Shown: one piece after another, positions 25,371 to 34,295 of the stretch | Numbering within the stretch: position 1 is the stretch's first letter | Layout of the letters: each line of letters begins with the position of its first letter | NCBI GenBank assembly: GCA_041905785.1 | Contig: JAYRKJ010000001.1 | Location: 1-64,000, forward strand | DNA length: 64,000 nt | DNA from: Roseateles_B sp041905785 | GTDB taxonomy: Bacteria > Pseudomonadota > Gammaproteobacteria > Burkholderiales > Burkholderiaceae_C | Direction: 5' to 3' | The notes under the pieces: model-generated | The model's input: only the letters and a program-made list of their open reading frames with translations | Told to the model about the DNA's origin: nothing | The model's database searches: none | Program-made: the position numbers and the translations under genes

Positions 25371-28300
25371 ATGGGATGTGCACGTCGGCGGACCGTGGGT
25401 TGGCGCAGCGCATGGCTGGGCCTTGCCGTGGCCCTGAGCCTGGTCGGCCTGGAGCCGGTGCGGGCGCAGGAGGCGGCCGAAGATCCCCTGGATCTGCTTG
25501 CCGAGGCACCGCCGCTCGACCGCGGCCAGGCCCAGGCCCTGCTGGAGCGCGCACTGCCGGCCGATGCCGAGGCGCGCTGGCGGCTGCTGGCCGAGCAGTA
25601 CCACGCCGCGGCACTGCTGGAGGACCGCGCGCGGCAGATCGCCCTGGTCCGTCAACTGGCCGAGCAGGGGCCGGGCCGGCCGGACTGGGGCCTGTGGGCG
25701 CAGCGCTATCTGCATGACGAATTCACCTGGGGCAGCTCGGGCCAGGCCCTGCAGGCGTCCGAGCCCTGGGTGGCGAACACACGACTGCCAGCCGGCTTGC
25801 GCGCCACCCTGGCTCTGCGCCAGGCCTACTTCGTGGCCCAGGGCACGGACCGCGCCGTGCTGCAGCGGCTCTGGTCGCGTGCGGACAGCCTGGCCGGCGA
25901 GGCCCTGGCGTTGGCCGATGCCCGTGCGGCCCATCCCTTCCTGACCGTGCAGCGCCTGCAGCTGCGCGCCGAAATGGAGCGCTGGTCGGGCCGGCACGCC
26001 GCCGCGGTGGCCAGCCTGCGGGAGGCCGTCGGCCTGGCGCGGCGGATCGGAACCGGGGCGGCCGGCAGCAGCCCGGCGCCGGCCGAAGCCCTGGGCTGGC
26101 TGGATGGCAGCCTGGGCATGCTCTGCTACGCCCTGGTGCGCAACGGCCGGGCGCAGGAGGCCCTGGAGATCAGCCAGCAGCACCTGGCGCAATGGCGGGC
26201 CGGGCAGCTTGGCGCCGGCCTGGGTGCGCGCTGGCTCTACCGCGAAGCCATGGCCCGCGTCGCCGCCCGGCAGTTCGAGGCCGGACTGCACGCGGCCGAG
26301 CAGTCCGAAGCCCTGCTCGCGGCAGCGGGCGCCAGGTTGAGCAGCCAGACCCGCTGGCTGGCGCGGCAGGAGCGCGTGCGTGCACTGCTGGGCCTGCGGC
26401 GCTGGGCCGAGGCGGATGCCCTGTACCGCGAGGCGCTGGACGGCATGGGGCAGGACAGCCTGGCCCGCAGCCGAGCCGCGGACAACCGCCTGCTGGCCCT
26501 GCTGGCTGCCAAGAACGGCAGGCCGGAGGAGGCGCTGGACATCGCGGAACGCCAGCTGCGCTACCGCACGCGGCTTTATGGCGCCCAGCATCCGCTGACG
26601 CAGGAATCCGCCGGACTGCGCGGCCTGGTGCGGCTGGCGGCCGGCCAGACGCAGGCGGCGCTGGCCGACTACGAACGCCTTTTCGCCCAGCTGCTGGACC
26701 AGCCCGGCAGTTGGCTGGACCTGGATGAACGCGGGCTGCGCGGCTATGTGCTGGGGATTGCCTTCGAGGATTACCTGCAGGCCCTGGCCGAGCAGAGCCG
26801 CCAGGACGGGCCCGTGGACCCGGCCTGGTTGTCCCGCGCGCTGCAGCTGAGCGAGCGCCTCTTGGTGTCGAGCACCCAGCGCGCGCTGGTGGACAGCAGC
26901 GCCCGCTTCCTGGCGGGCCAGCCGGCGCTGCAAGCCTTGCTGGAGCAGGAGCAGGCCCAGCGCATGGCCGCGCAGCACCACTACGCCGAGTTGGCCACGC
27001 TGCTGAGCGAGGAAGACGCGCGCCGTCGCGAGATGCAGTCCGACGCCTTCAAGGCACTCCCCCCCGAGCAGCGCAAGCCGCAGGAGCAGGCGCTCAAGGC
27101 CTTGCGGGACAGGATGCGCCAGCAGCAGGGCGGTGCTGTTGAGCTGCGCCAGCAGCTGGAGCAGACGCGCGCGCTCATGGCCAGGGACTTTCCCGCGTAT
27201 GCGGAGCTGCTGATGCCCGCTTCGCCGCGGCCGCAAGCGCTGCAGGCGCTGCTGCGGCCCGGCGAGGGTCTGCTGCTGGTGCGCAGCCTGCCCGAGCACA
27301 CCCTGGTCTGGCTGCTGAAGCCAGGCGCGCCGCTGCGCCTGCAGGTGCTGACGCTGGGGCAGGCCGCACTGCAGCAGCGCGTCCTGCAACTGCGCGGGCA
27401 GTTGGATCTCAGCGCCCAGCCCGGGCGCCAGCTGCCCGCCGCGCCGCTGGAGGCCCTGCATGGGCTCTACCAGCTCCTGCTGCAGCCGCTGGAGCCGGCG
27501 CTGGGTGACGTGACGCAACTGCTGTTTGCCAGCGACGGCCCCCTGGCCAGCCTCCCGCTGGGCCTGCTGCTGAGCCGTGCTCCTGCGGCGGGCCAGCCGC
27601 CTGCCTGGCTGCTGCGGGACCGCGCCGTGCTGCAGCTGCCGTCGGCGACAGCGCTGCAGGCCCTGCGGCGCGTCGCGCCGGCCGACTTGCCCCAGCCGCT
27701 GCTGGGCTTCGGCGACCCCGTGTTCCGTGCCGCAACGCCCGGCCCGGTTCAGCGCGGCGGCACGCGGCTGCGCTACGAGGCCGAGTTCGGCCCTCGCTAT
27801 GCCGAGATGCCGGCCCTGCCTGAGACGCGCGGCGAGTTGCAGGCCCTGGCCCGGGCGCTGGGCGCGGATCCGCAGCGCGACCTCGTGCTGGGCGCTGCCG
27901 CCACACGCCGGGCCGTCCTGGGCCTGCCCTTGAACGGCCGCCGCGTGATCGCCTTTGCCACGCACGGCCTGATGCCGGGCGAGCTGCCCGGCCTTGCGCG
28001 TCCGGCGCTGGCCCTGTCCGTCGAGGCCGACACCCAGGACTCGCCCCTGCTGGAGTTGGACGACATCCTGAGTCTGCGCATGCAGGCACACTGGGTGCTG
28101 CTCTCGGCCTGCAATACCGCGGCCGGCGAGCAGGGCGGGGCGGCCATGTCCGGCCTGGTGCGGGGCTTTTTCTTCGCGGGTGCGCGCAGCGTGCTGGCCA
28201 CCCATTGGCCGGTGGAGAGCGACTCGGCGGCGGCGCTCAGTGCTGCGCTCTTCGCCGGCGGGCAGGGTGGCGGCGCCGAGCGCCTGCGGCAGGTGCAGCT

Positions 28301-28391
28301 GGCCATGGCCGATGGGCGGCTGGGCCAGGGGCGCTGGCGCCATCCCTTCTTCTGGGCGGCCCATGCCCTCTTTGGCGATCCTGGATCATGA
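25371..28391 (+). CDS. Secreted TPR-CHAT domain protein (caspase-fold)
   Basis: A 1006-residue protein. It has a signal peptide ending near residue 33 (LGLAVALSLVGLEPVRAQ), a long alpha-helical region with tetratricopeptide-like repeats (about 60-560), a coiled-coil bridge with EQRKPQEQALKALRDRMRQQ (about 560-605), and a C-terminal CHAT domain. The catalytic pair of the clan-CD peptidase fold is kept: His865 in FATHG and Cys914 in LLSACNT, followed by GLVRGFFFAGARSVLATHWPV. The export signal is unusual, since most studied CHAT proteases are cytoplasmic. Start at the ATG at 25371 behind GGGAG. A FecR-domain gene follows after 28 bases, then a CHASE2 protein. Substrate unknown. Confidence 0.85.
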   Translation: MGCARRRTVGWRSAWLGLAVALSLVGLEPVRAQEAAEDPLDLLAEAPPLDRGQAQALLERALPADAEARWRLLAEQYHAAALLEDRARQIALVRQLAEQGPGRPDWGLWAQRYLHDEFTWGSSGQALQASEPWVANTRLPAGLRATLALRQAYFVAQGTDRAVLQRLWSRADSLAGEALALADARAAHPFLTVQRLQLRAEMERWSGRHAAAVASLREAVGLARRIGTGAAGSSPAPAEALGWLDGSLGMLCYALVRNGRAQEALEISQQHLAQWRAGQLGAGLGARWLYREAMARVAARQFEAGLHAAEQSEALLAAAGARLSSQTRWLARQERVRALLGLRRWAEADALYREALDGMGQDSLARSRAADNRLLALLAAKNGRPEEALDIAERQLRYRTRLYGAQHPLTQESAGLRGLVRLAAGQTQAALADYERLFAQLLDQPGSWLDLDERGLRGYVLGIAFEDYLQALAEQSRQDGPVDPAWLSRALQLSERLLVSSTQRALVDSSARFLAGQPALQALLEQEQAQRMAAQHHYAELATLLSEEDARRREMQSDAFKALPPEQRKPQEQALKALRDRMRQQQGGAVELRQQLEQTRALMARDFPAYAELLMPASPRPQALQALLRPGEGLLLVRSLPEHTLVWLLKPGAPLRLQVLTLGQAALQQRVLQLRGQLDLSAQPGRQLPAAPLEALHGLYQLLLQPLEPALGDVTQLLFASDGPLASLPLGLLLSRAPAAGQPPAWLLRDRAVLQLPSATALQALRRVAPADLPQPLLGFGDPVFRAATPGPVQRGGTRLRYEAEFGPRYAEMPALPETRGELQALARALGADPQRDLVLGAAATRRAVLGLPLNGRRVIAFATHGLMPGELPGLARPALALSVEADTQDSPLLELDDILSLRMQAHWVLLSACNTAAGEQGGAAMSGLVRGFFFAGARSVLATHWPVESDSAAALSAALFAGGQGGGAERLRQVQLAMADGRLGQGRWRHPFFWAAHALFGDPGS

Positions 28392-28419
28392 TTCACAGGC
28401 TCAAGCGGAGGACGCTGTA

Positions 28420-29103
28420 ATGCGAGTACTGCGTGCTGTTGACAAGCTCGAGGGCGCGCGGCCCGGCGGATGGTTTGCCCGTCTGGCTTGCGGATTGCTC
28501 TGTGGCCCGGCGCTCTGGGCCTCCCCGGCCTGGGCGCAGGGCGCCTGGCCGGTGATTGGCGAAGTGCTGGCCTTGAAGGGCGAGGCCTGGATCGATGGCC
28601 AGGCGCTGAAGCCCGGCGATCGCGTGCAGGCCGGGGCGAAGCTGCGCACGGGCCAGCCTGGCCGTCTGCGCCTGCGCTTCGAAGATGGTTCCGTGCTGGT
28701 GCTCAGCGACGGCAGCGAGCTGCATCTGGAACGCTATGAGCAGCCTGCCGGCGGGGCCCGCCAGGCCAGCTTGTGGCTGCAGCTGGGGCTGATCGGCCAG
28801 TCCGTGCGTTCACAGCCCGGGGGCAGTTGGCAGGTGCGCACCCCTTCGGCCGTGACGGCGGTGCGTGGCACGGAGTTCATGGTCGAGGTGGACGCAAGCC
28901 AGAAGACGGCCGTCCATGTACAAAGCGGTGACGTCGCCGTGCAGGCCCAGGGCGGCCTGCGTTTGCGCGGTGCCGCTGCGCCGGCGCGGCGACTGAGCCA
29001 GCCCCGCCAGGGCACGGACTGCGACGCCGAGGCCGGCTGCAGCGAGGTCAAGACCTGGTCCGAGCAGCGCGTCCAGGCCCTGCACGAGCGCCTGGACTTC
29101 TGA
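28420..29103 (+). CDS. Secreted FecR-domain protein, paralogue 1
   Basis: A 227-residue exported protein with a signal sequence (LACGLLCGPALWASPAWAQ) and no other membrane segment. The FecR-type beta domain reads WPVIGEVLALKGEAWIDGQ, GDRVQAGAKLRTGQPGRLRLRF and EDGSVLVLSDGSELHLERYE, ending in WQVRTPSAVTAVRGTEFMV (residues about 143-161). Unlike the sigma regulator FecR, it has no cytoplasmic tail. The C-terminus has a C-x5-C pair (CDAEAGC) before QRVQALHERLDF, shared with the paralogue at 34296. It is sandwiched between the CHAT and CHASE2 genes, 28 and 14 bases away. A periplasmic scaffold or ligand sensor is inferred. Confidence 0.82.
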   Translation: MRVLRAVDKLEGARPGGWFARLACGLLCGPALWASPAWAQGAWPVIGEVLALKGEAWIDGQALKPGDRVQAGAKLRTGQPGRLRLRFEDGSVLVLSDGSELHLERYEQPAGGARQASLWLQLGLIGQSVRSQPGGSWQVRTPSAVTAVRGTEFMVEVDASQKTAVHVQSGDVAVQAQGGLRLRGAAAPARRLSQPRQGTDCDAEAGCSEVKTWSEQRVQALHERLDF

Positions 29104-29117
29104 GCCAAGGAGACCGC

Positions 29118-32100
29118 ATGCAGCACCAGAACGCCGGCCATGCCGCCGTCCGCCCGCAGAGCTGGCACCAGCTCGGCGGCCAGCTCGCACTGGCGTTGCT
29201 GGTGGGCCTGCTGTGTCTGCTGCTGTGGTCGCAGCGAGCGCAGTGGCCGCTGCTGCAGCGCCTGGACCGCCTGCTGCTGGATGCGCAGCTGCAGCTGCGC
29301 GGGCCGCTGCAGCCGCAGGCGCCCATCACGCTGCTGGCGGTGGACGACCGCAGCCTGCAGGCCTTGGGCCGCATCGTGCCGGACCGCGCCCAACTGGCAC
29401 AGGCGCTGGAACGTGTCGCGGACGCCCGGCCCCGCGCACTGGCCCTGGACACGCTGCTGCTTGCGCCTTCAGCCGATCCGGCCGAGGACGAGGCCCTGGC
29501 CGCCGCCATGCGGCGTGTCGGCACGGTGCTGCTGCCCTACGCCCTGCCGGCCGAGCTGGAAGCCGGCGAGCAGGCGCTGCAGCCCCAGGAGCCGGTGCTG
29601 CGCAGTGCCTTCACCCGCTATGCCGGCGACGTGGACCGGCTGCCCCAGGCGAGCACCCTGCGCCAGCCCCTGCCGCTGCTGGCCGAGGCGGCGGCGGGGC
29701 TGGGCCATGTCAGCGTGCAGCGCGGTGTGGACGGCGCCGTGCCCTTCGATCTGCCGGTGCTGGCCTACCAAGGGGAGCTGTATCCCTCGCTGGCCCTGCG
29801 CCTGGCCGGTGCGGCGCTGGGCCTGGACTGGGCGCAGGCCCGCGCCCAGCTGGGTGAAGCCGTGCTGTGGCAAGACCTGACCCTGCCGCTGGACGCCCTG
29901 TCCCGCCAGTGGATCAACTACTACGGCCCCGCGGGCCGCTTCGACCAGATCAGCTTCGTGGACCTGCTGCAGGGGCGCGTGCCCGCCGAGCGCCTGCGGG
30001 ACCGCATCCTGCTGCTGGGCAGCACCGCCCTGGGCGCGGGGGACGCCTTTCCGAGCCCCTTTGACGGCGGCCTGCCCGGCGTGGAGCGGCTGGCGACCTC
30101 GGTGGACAACCTGCTCAGCCGGCGCGTGCTGCGCCACCCGCCCCTGGCCGCGCTGATGGAGATGGCCCTGGTGTTGGGGCTGCCGCTGCTGGTCTGCCTG
30201 AGCCTGGCAAGGCTGGGCCTGTGGCGGGCCTACGCGCTGCAGGCCGGGTGCCTGCTGACCCTGGCCCTGGCCCTGCAATGGGGCCTGGCACGACAGCATG
30301 TGCTGGACCTGGGCCAGCCCTTGATGAGCCTGGTGCTGGCCTCGCTGGGCGCCATTTTCATCCGCGGTCTGAGCGAGCAGGCGCGCCGCCGCCAGGCCTT
30401 GCGGGCCCTGCGCGAGAGCGAGCAGCGCTACGCCCTGGCGGCGCGCGGCGCCAACGACGGCCTGTGGGACTGGGACCTGGTGCATGACAGCGTCTACTTC
30501 TCGCCGCGCTGCCTGAGCCTGCTGGGCCTTTCGGCCGAGGAGGTTCGCGGCATGGAAAGCCTGGGCAAGCCGCTGGCGCCGGCCGCCAGGCAAAGCCTGC
30601 AGGCGGCGATCCAGGCGCATCTGCAGGGGCGCAGTCTGCAGCTGCACCAGGTGCTGCAGTTCGAGCAGGGGGGGCAGCAGCGCTGGCTGTTGCTCAAGGG
30701 AGCGGCCATCCGCGAGTCCGGCGGCACCGGCCGGGCGCTGCGCATGGCGGGCTCGCTCAGCGACATCACGGAACAGCATCGCCTGCAGCAGCAGCTGAGC
30801 CATGACGCCCTGCATGACCGCCTCAGCGGCCTGCCCAACCGCACGGCCTTCGGCGCGCAGCTGAAACAGATGATGGGCCTGGCGCCGGGCAAGCGCGAGC
30901 TGGGCCTGCTGATGCTGGGCCTGGACGAGTTCCGCAGCTTCAACGAGGTCCACGGTCCCTTGGCCGGCGACGAGGTGCTGCGCCAGCTCGCCCAGCGGCT
31001 GAAGCAGGGCGAGGGCCAGGGTCTGGTGGTGGCCCGCCTGTCGGGCGACGAGTTCGGCCTGGCCTTCAGCGGTCCGCTGGGCCCCGGTGGACGCGCGCCG
31101 GGGCCATGGCCGGAATGGGCCATGCAGCAGTTGGCCGCCCCCTTCGAGATCGGCGCTGCGCCGGAGGCGGGGGGGCAGGGCCTGGCCTTGCCTGTGCAGC
31201 AGGTGCAGCTGCAGGCCTGCGTCGGCTGGGCGCACCTGGCCCAGGGCCCGAACGACGTGGACGAGTTGCTGGCCGCCGCCGAGTCGGCGCTGGCACGGGC
31301 CAAGTCGCAGGGGCCGGGCCATGTGCATGCCTTCGATGCTGCCGAGCAACTGGTCGAGCATTCGCGGCGCTGGATGCGCGAGCAGATCGAGCGCGCCCTG
31401 CACGAGGGCGACCAGTTCCAGCTGCACTACCAGCCCTTCATCCGCCTGGCCGACCGCCGGCTGCTGGGCTTCGAGGCCCTGCTGCGCTGGCAGCATCCCG
31501 AACGCGGCATGATCATGCCGGGCGACTTCATCCCCGTGGCCGAGTCCACTGGGCAGATCGCCGCCATCGGCCGCTGGACGCTGCTGGAAGCGGCGGCCCA
31601 GCTTCGGCGTTGGGCCCCGCTGGGTTTCGAGGGGGAGATTGCCGTCAATGTCTCCGGCGTGCAGCTGGAGCGTGAGGAAGAGCTGCTGCGCGATGCCCGC
31701 GACACCCTGGCGGCGCTGGGCGACGTGCCGGCCCGGCAGCTCAAGCTGGAGGTCACGGAAAGCATGGCCATGGCCAACCCCACGCGCAGTGCCGAGCTGC
31801 TGCAAATGCTCTCGCAGATGGGGTTCAAGCTGTCCATCGACGACTTCGGCACCGGCTACTCCTCACTGGCCTACCTGCATCGCTTCCCCTTCGATACGCT
31901 GAAGGTGGACCGCAGCTTCGTGATGCGCCTGGCGGCCGGCCAGGAAGCGCAGGAAATCGTGCGCACCATCGTGGGACTGGCGCTGGCCCTGGGCAAGCAG
32001 ACCCTGGCCGAGGGGGTGGAGGACGAGGCGCAGGCGGCCCTGCTCGCCGAGCTCGGGGTGCAGGTGGGGCAGGGCTGGCTGTTCGCCAAGGCCCTGCCCG

Positions 32101-32135
32101 AGGCGCAGGCCCGCACCTGGCTGGACAAGGCCTGA
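29118..32135 (+). CDS. CHASE2-PAS-GGDEF-EAL signalling protein
   Basis: A 1005-residue membrane protein. The N-terminal transmembrane helix (about 20-42) is followed by a periplasmic CHASE2 domain (VDDRSLQALGRIVPDRAQLA, INYYGPAGRFDQISFVDLL), three further helices (about 345-420), and a PAS domain (about 430-560). The GGDEF domain has SGDEF at 642-646, and the EAL domain has EAL at 786-788 and DDFGTGYSSL near 908. Serine in place of the first Gly is compatible with cyclase activity; no RxxD inhibitory site precedes it. The EAL catalytic residues look complete, so it probably hydrolyses c-di-GMP. It is co-transcribed with FecR-1 and CHAT, which share its periplasmic side. Confidence 0.9.
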   Translation: MQHQNAGHAAVRPQSWHQLGGQLALALLVGLLCLLLWSQRAQWPLLQRLDRLLLDAQLQLRGPLQPQAPITLLAVDDRSLQALGRIVPDRAQLAQALERVADARPRALALDTLLLAPSADPAEDEALAAAMRRVGTVLLPYALPAELEAGEQALQPQEPVLRSAFTRYAGDVDRLPQASTLRQPLPLLAEAAAGLGHVSVQRGVDGAVPFDLPVLAYQGELYPSLALRLAGAALGLDWAQARAQLGEAVLWQDLTLPLDALSRQWINYYGPAGRFDQISFVDLLQGRVPAERLRDRILLLGSTALGAGDAFPSPFDGGLPGVERLATSVDNLLSRRVLRHPPLAALMEMALVLGLPLLVCLSLARLGLWRAYALQAGCLLTLALALQWGLARQHVLDLGQPLMSLVLASLGAIFIRGLSEQARRRQALRALRESEQRYALAARGANDGLWDWDLVHDSVYFSPRCLSLLGLSAEEVRGMESLGKPLAPAARQSLQAAIQAHLQGRSLQLHQVLQFEQGGQQRWLLLKGAAIRESGGTGRALRMAGSLSDITEQHRLQQQLSHDALHDRLSGLPNRTAFGAQLKQMMGLAPGKRELGLLMLGLDEFRSFNEVHGPLAGDEVLRQLAQRLKQGEGQGLVVARLSGDEFGLAFSGPLGPGGRAPGPWPEWAMQQLAAPFEIGAAPEAGGQGLALPVQQVQLQACVGWAHLAQGPNDVDELLAAAESALARAKSQGPGHVHAFDAAEQLVEHSRRWMREQIERALHEGDQFQLHYQPFIRLADRRLLGFEALLRWQHPERGMIMPGDFIPVAESTGQIAAIGRWTLLEAAAQLRRWAPLGFEGEIAVNVSGVQLEREEELLRDARDTLAALGDVPARQLKLEVTESMAMANPTRSAELLQMLSQMGFKLSIDDFGTGYSSLAYLHRFPFDTLKVDRSFVMRLAAGQEAQEIVRTIVGLALALGKQTLAEGVEDEAQAALLAELGVQVGQGWLFAKALPEAQARTWLDKA

Positions 32136-32155
32136 GCGGCTGAGCCCGCCATGGC

Positions 32156-33391
32156 TCAGAGCCGGTCCAGGTTCGGCGCCATGGTGCTGAGCAGGCGCGG
32201 CGTCTGGGTCAGGCGGCCGGCGCTGACCTGGCGGGCCAGTTGGGCCGTCAGCCGCTCGGCATCGGCAAAGGCCTGCTGCAGCAGGCCCTGGCGCTGCTCC
32301 AGGCATTCGAACAGCACTTGGGTGAAGAAGGAGCCGCGCAGGCGTCGCCCGCTGCGCAACGGGCTGTCAAAGCTGCCGTCCTGGGCCGGCGGCCCCAGCG
32401 CCAGTTCGCCAGGGCTGGTGGCCGTCAGCAGGGTGTAGCGCGAGCGCTGCGCGCGTGCCGTGGCGGCCCAAGGCTGCAGGGCGATGCCCTCGCGCTGCTC
32501 GGCCAGGCCCGGCGGCATGGGGTCCTGGCGCAGGGCCTGCAGCATCTCGCCGCTGTAACAGGTGTCGATCAGGGCGCGGGTCTGGCGGCTGGGGCGCTGG
32601 GCCAGGTCCTGCAGCAGGCTGTCTCGCACGCTGCTGCGCTGAAGCCGCAGCAGGAACTCCGCCGCGTCGCGGCTGCGGGCGCCCAGCGCGTCGCCGGAGT
32701 CGTACGCGACGATGGACATGTGACGGTCATCGCCGCCCGCCGGGCCGGGCAGCGGCAGTGCGCCATGGCTGGAGACGTAGATGAAGAGTTCGTCGTCACT
32801 GCCCAGGGCCTGGGCCAGGCCGGCAATGGCCGCTTCGATGGCGCGGCGCGTGGCGGCGGGGCCCAGCAGGGCCGTGATCTCGTAGCCCGCCCTGCCCAGG
32901 TAGTGCTGCACGCGCCGGGCGTCGTCCTCGCCCTGCAGCGGGCGCAGGTGCCGCTCATCCAGGAACTGGTTGATGCCGATCAGCAGGGCGCGGCGGCGCG
33001 AGGGCGGTGCCTGGCGCTGCCGGGCCTGCGCGTGGGCCTGCAGTGCCAGCGCCGCTTCGCGTTCCCAGCGTCGCTCGGCAATCTCGCTCGGGTAGAAGGG
33101 CGAGACCGCCGCCGGGCCCAGCAGCGCCTGGATCAGCACGAAGGCCGCCTCCACCTCTTCGTCGCTGGCGTAGCGGCCACGCAGCAGGGCGCGACCCACG
33201 CTGTCCCGTTCCAGGCGGGCCTCGCGCAGCCCTTCGGCATGCAGCCGCGCCTGCGCCTGCGCCAGCTGTTGGTCGCTGAGCTGATGGCCCTGGTAGCTGC
33301 GCTCATAGCCCCGGAACTGCTGGGGTGACACGCAGCCCGTAAGCGGCAGCAGGGCCGCGGTGGTGAGCGCCAGCAGGGGGCGGCGTCGCAT
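32156..33391 (-). CDS. Caspase-family (peptidase C14, metacaspase-like) lipoprotein
   Basis: A 411-residue precursor with lipobox LTGC (Cys20), hence lipid-anchored in the envelope. Residues about 132-330 are a caspase-fold domain: RRALLIGINQFLD, then LRPLQGEDDARRVQHYL, catalytic His209 in YVSSHG, and catalytic Cys278 in IDTCYSG. Specificity of such bacterial proteases usually is Arg/Lys at P1; this is not readable here. The N-terminal third has no recognised domain. It is convergent with the CHASE2 gene (20 bases between stops) and follows the gene at 33404 by 12 bases. Both catalytic residues are present, so it should be active. Confidence 0.87.
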   Translation of the reverse strand: MRRRPLLALTTAALLPLTGCVSPQQFRGYERSYQGHQLSDQQLAQAQARLHAEGLREARLERDSVGRALLRGRYASDEEVEAAFVLIQALLGPAAVSPFYPSEIAERRWEREAALALQAHAQARQRQAPPSRRRALLIGINQFLDERHLRPLQGEDDARRVQHYLGRAGYEITALLGPAATRRAIEAAIAGLAQALGSDDELFIYVSSHGALPLPGPAGGDDRHMSIVAYDSGDALGARSRDAAEFLLRLQRSSVRDSLLQDLAQRPSRQTRALIDTCYSGEMLQALRQDPMPPGLAEQREGIALQPWAATARAQRSRYTLLTATSPGELALGPPAQDGSFDSPLRSGRRLRGSFFTQVLFECLEQRQGLLQQAFADAERLTAQLARQVSAGRLTQTPRLLSTMAPNLDRL

Positions 33392-33403
33392 GCTGCGGCC
33401 CGC

Positions 33404-34168
33404 TCAGATCACCTGAACCTGCGCCTGCGCGCTGGAGGCCGGCTGCTCGCCCACGCTGATGCGGAACTCCAGCCGGTAGACCGTGCCCAGCGGCGCGTCC
33501 TTGGGGATGGGCAGCCGGACCAGGTCCAGGTGCTCGCCCGGCGGCAGCACGCGCTTCTCCTGCGCATGGGCCGGCAGGGGCAGGGCGCTCTCCTGGCCTT
33601 CGACCACCGCGAAGAGCCGGCGTTCGATCTGCACCGGCGCTTCGGCGCCGTCGGGCGTCAGCAGGATGAAGCGGCTGCGCACCTCCACGGCGGACTCGGG
33701 CCGCGCCTGGGCCGGCATCTCCACCTGGGTGCTGCGCGCGAGCAGGCCTTGCTCCGGGCGATAGGCCGTCTGCTGCACCAGGGCTTCGTAGTCCTGGCCG
33801 CGCTCCAGGCGCGATTCCGGCACCCATTCCGGATGCTTCTTGAAGCAGGCGCCGACGGCGTTGAAGTAGGCCGAGGCCAGGCCCAGCGCACCGCCCGCGC
33901 CGGCGCCCAGGCTGATGCTGACGCCGCTGCGCTCGTTGCCGTGCTCGTCGCTCCCGCGGCGTCCCAGGTGGATGCCCAAGCCCCCCAGCGCCCCCAGCAG
34001 GCCGCCGGCAAGGCCGCTGCTGCGCTGTTCACCGCGTATGCACTGGTCCAGCGCCGCATTGGTCGACTGCTGGGCCCGCAAGGGCGGCGCGAGCGCCACA
34101 CCCAGGCTCAACAGGAGGACCGCAGCGGGCGCGGCACGGGGCAGACGCAATGCGGACGGAGCATTCAT
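33404..34168 (-). CDS. Secreted protein of unknown function, partner of caspase lipoprotein
   Basis: I do not recognise the family. The 254-residue precursor has a signal peptide (LRLPRAAPAAVLLLSLGVALAPPLRAQ, cut near 33), then a Gly-rich stretch (SGLAGGLLGALGGLGIHLG) and a second one (GVSISLGAGAGGALGLASAYF), which could be weak membrane or amyloid-like segments. The C-terminal 110 residues look like a beta domain, ending VYRLEFRISVGEQ. It has two cysteines near 45 and 110. A perfect GGAGGT precedes the ATG at 34168. It sits 12 bases upstream of the caspase gene and is probably co-expressed. It could be a cofactor or substrate of the protease, which is inference. Confidence 0.7.
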   Translation of the reverse strand: MNAPSALRLPRAAPAAVLLLSLGVALAPPLRAQQSTNAALDQCIRGEQRSSGLAGGLLGALGGLGIHLGRRGSDEHGNERSGVSISLGAGAGGALGLASAYFNAVGACFKKHPEWVPESRLERGQDYEALVQQTAYRPEQGLLARSTQVEMPAQARPESAVEVRSRFILLTPDGAEAPVQIERRLFAVVEGQESALPLPAHAQEKRVLPPGEHLDLVRLPIPKDAPLGTVYRLEFRISVGEQPASSAQAQVQVI

Positions 34169-34295
34169 GCGGGCACCTCCGGCAGGATGTGGCGATTCTG
34201 CGCCTGCGGTCCGGACGCAGGCAAGGTGCATCCAGGGCCTGCGCAAGGCGCCGAAGCAGGGCTAGACTTGCCGCAGGCCATTGCAGGAGATGTCC

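Noticed and set aside
25245..28364. 1039-residue minus-strand open frame opposite the CHAT gene
   Set aside because: Gln/Arg-rich shadow product without any domain, whereas the plus strand has signal peptide, repeats and an intact CHAT dyad.
29869..29884. Fifth copy of the dispersed motif (GGCAAGACCTGACCCT)
   Set aside because: One mismatch and deep inside the CHASE2 coding sequence, where WQDLTL explains it; kept only as a possible relic.
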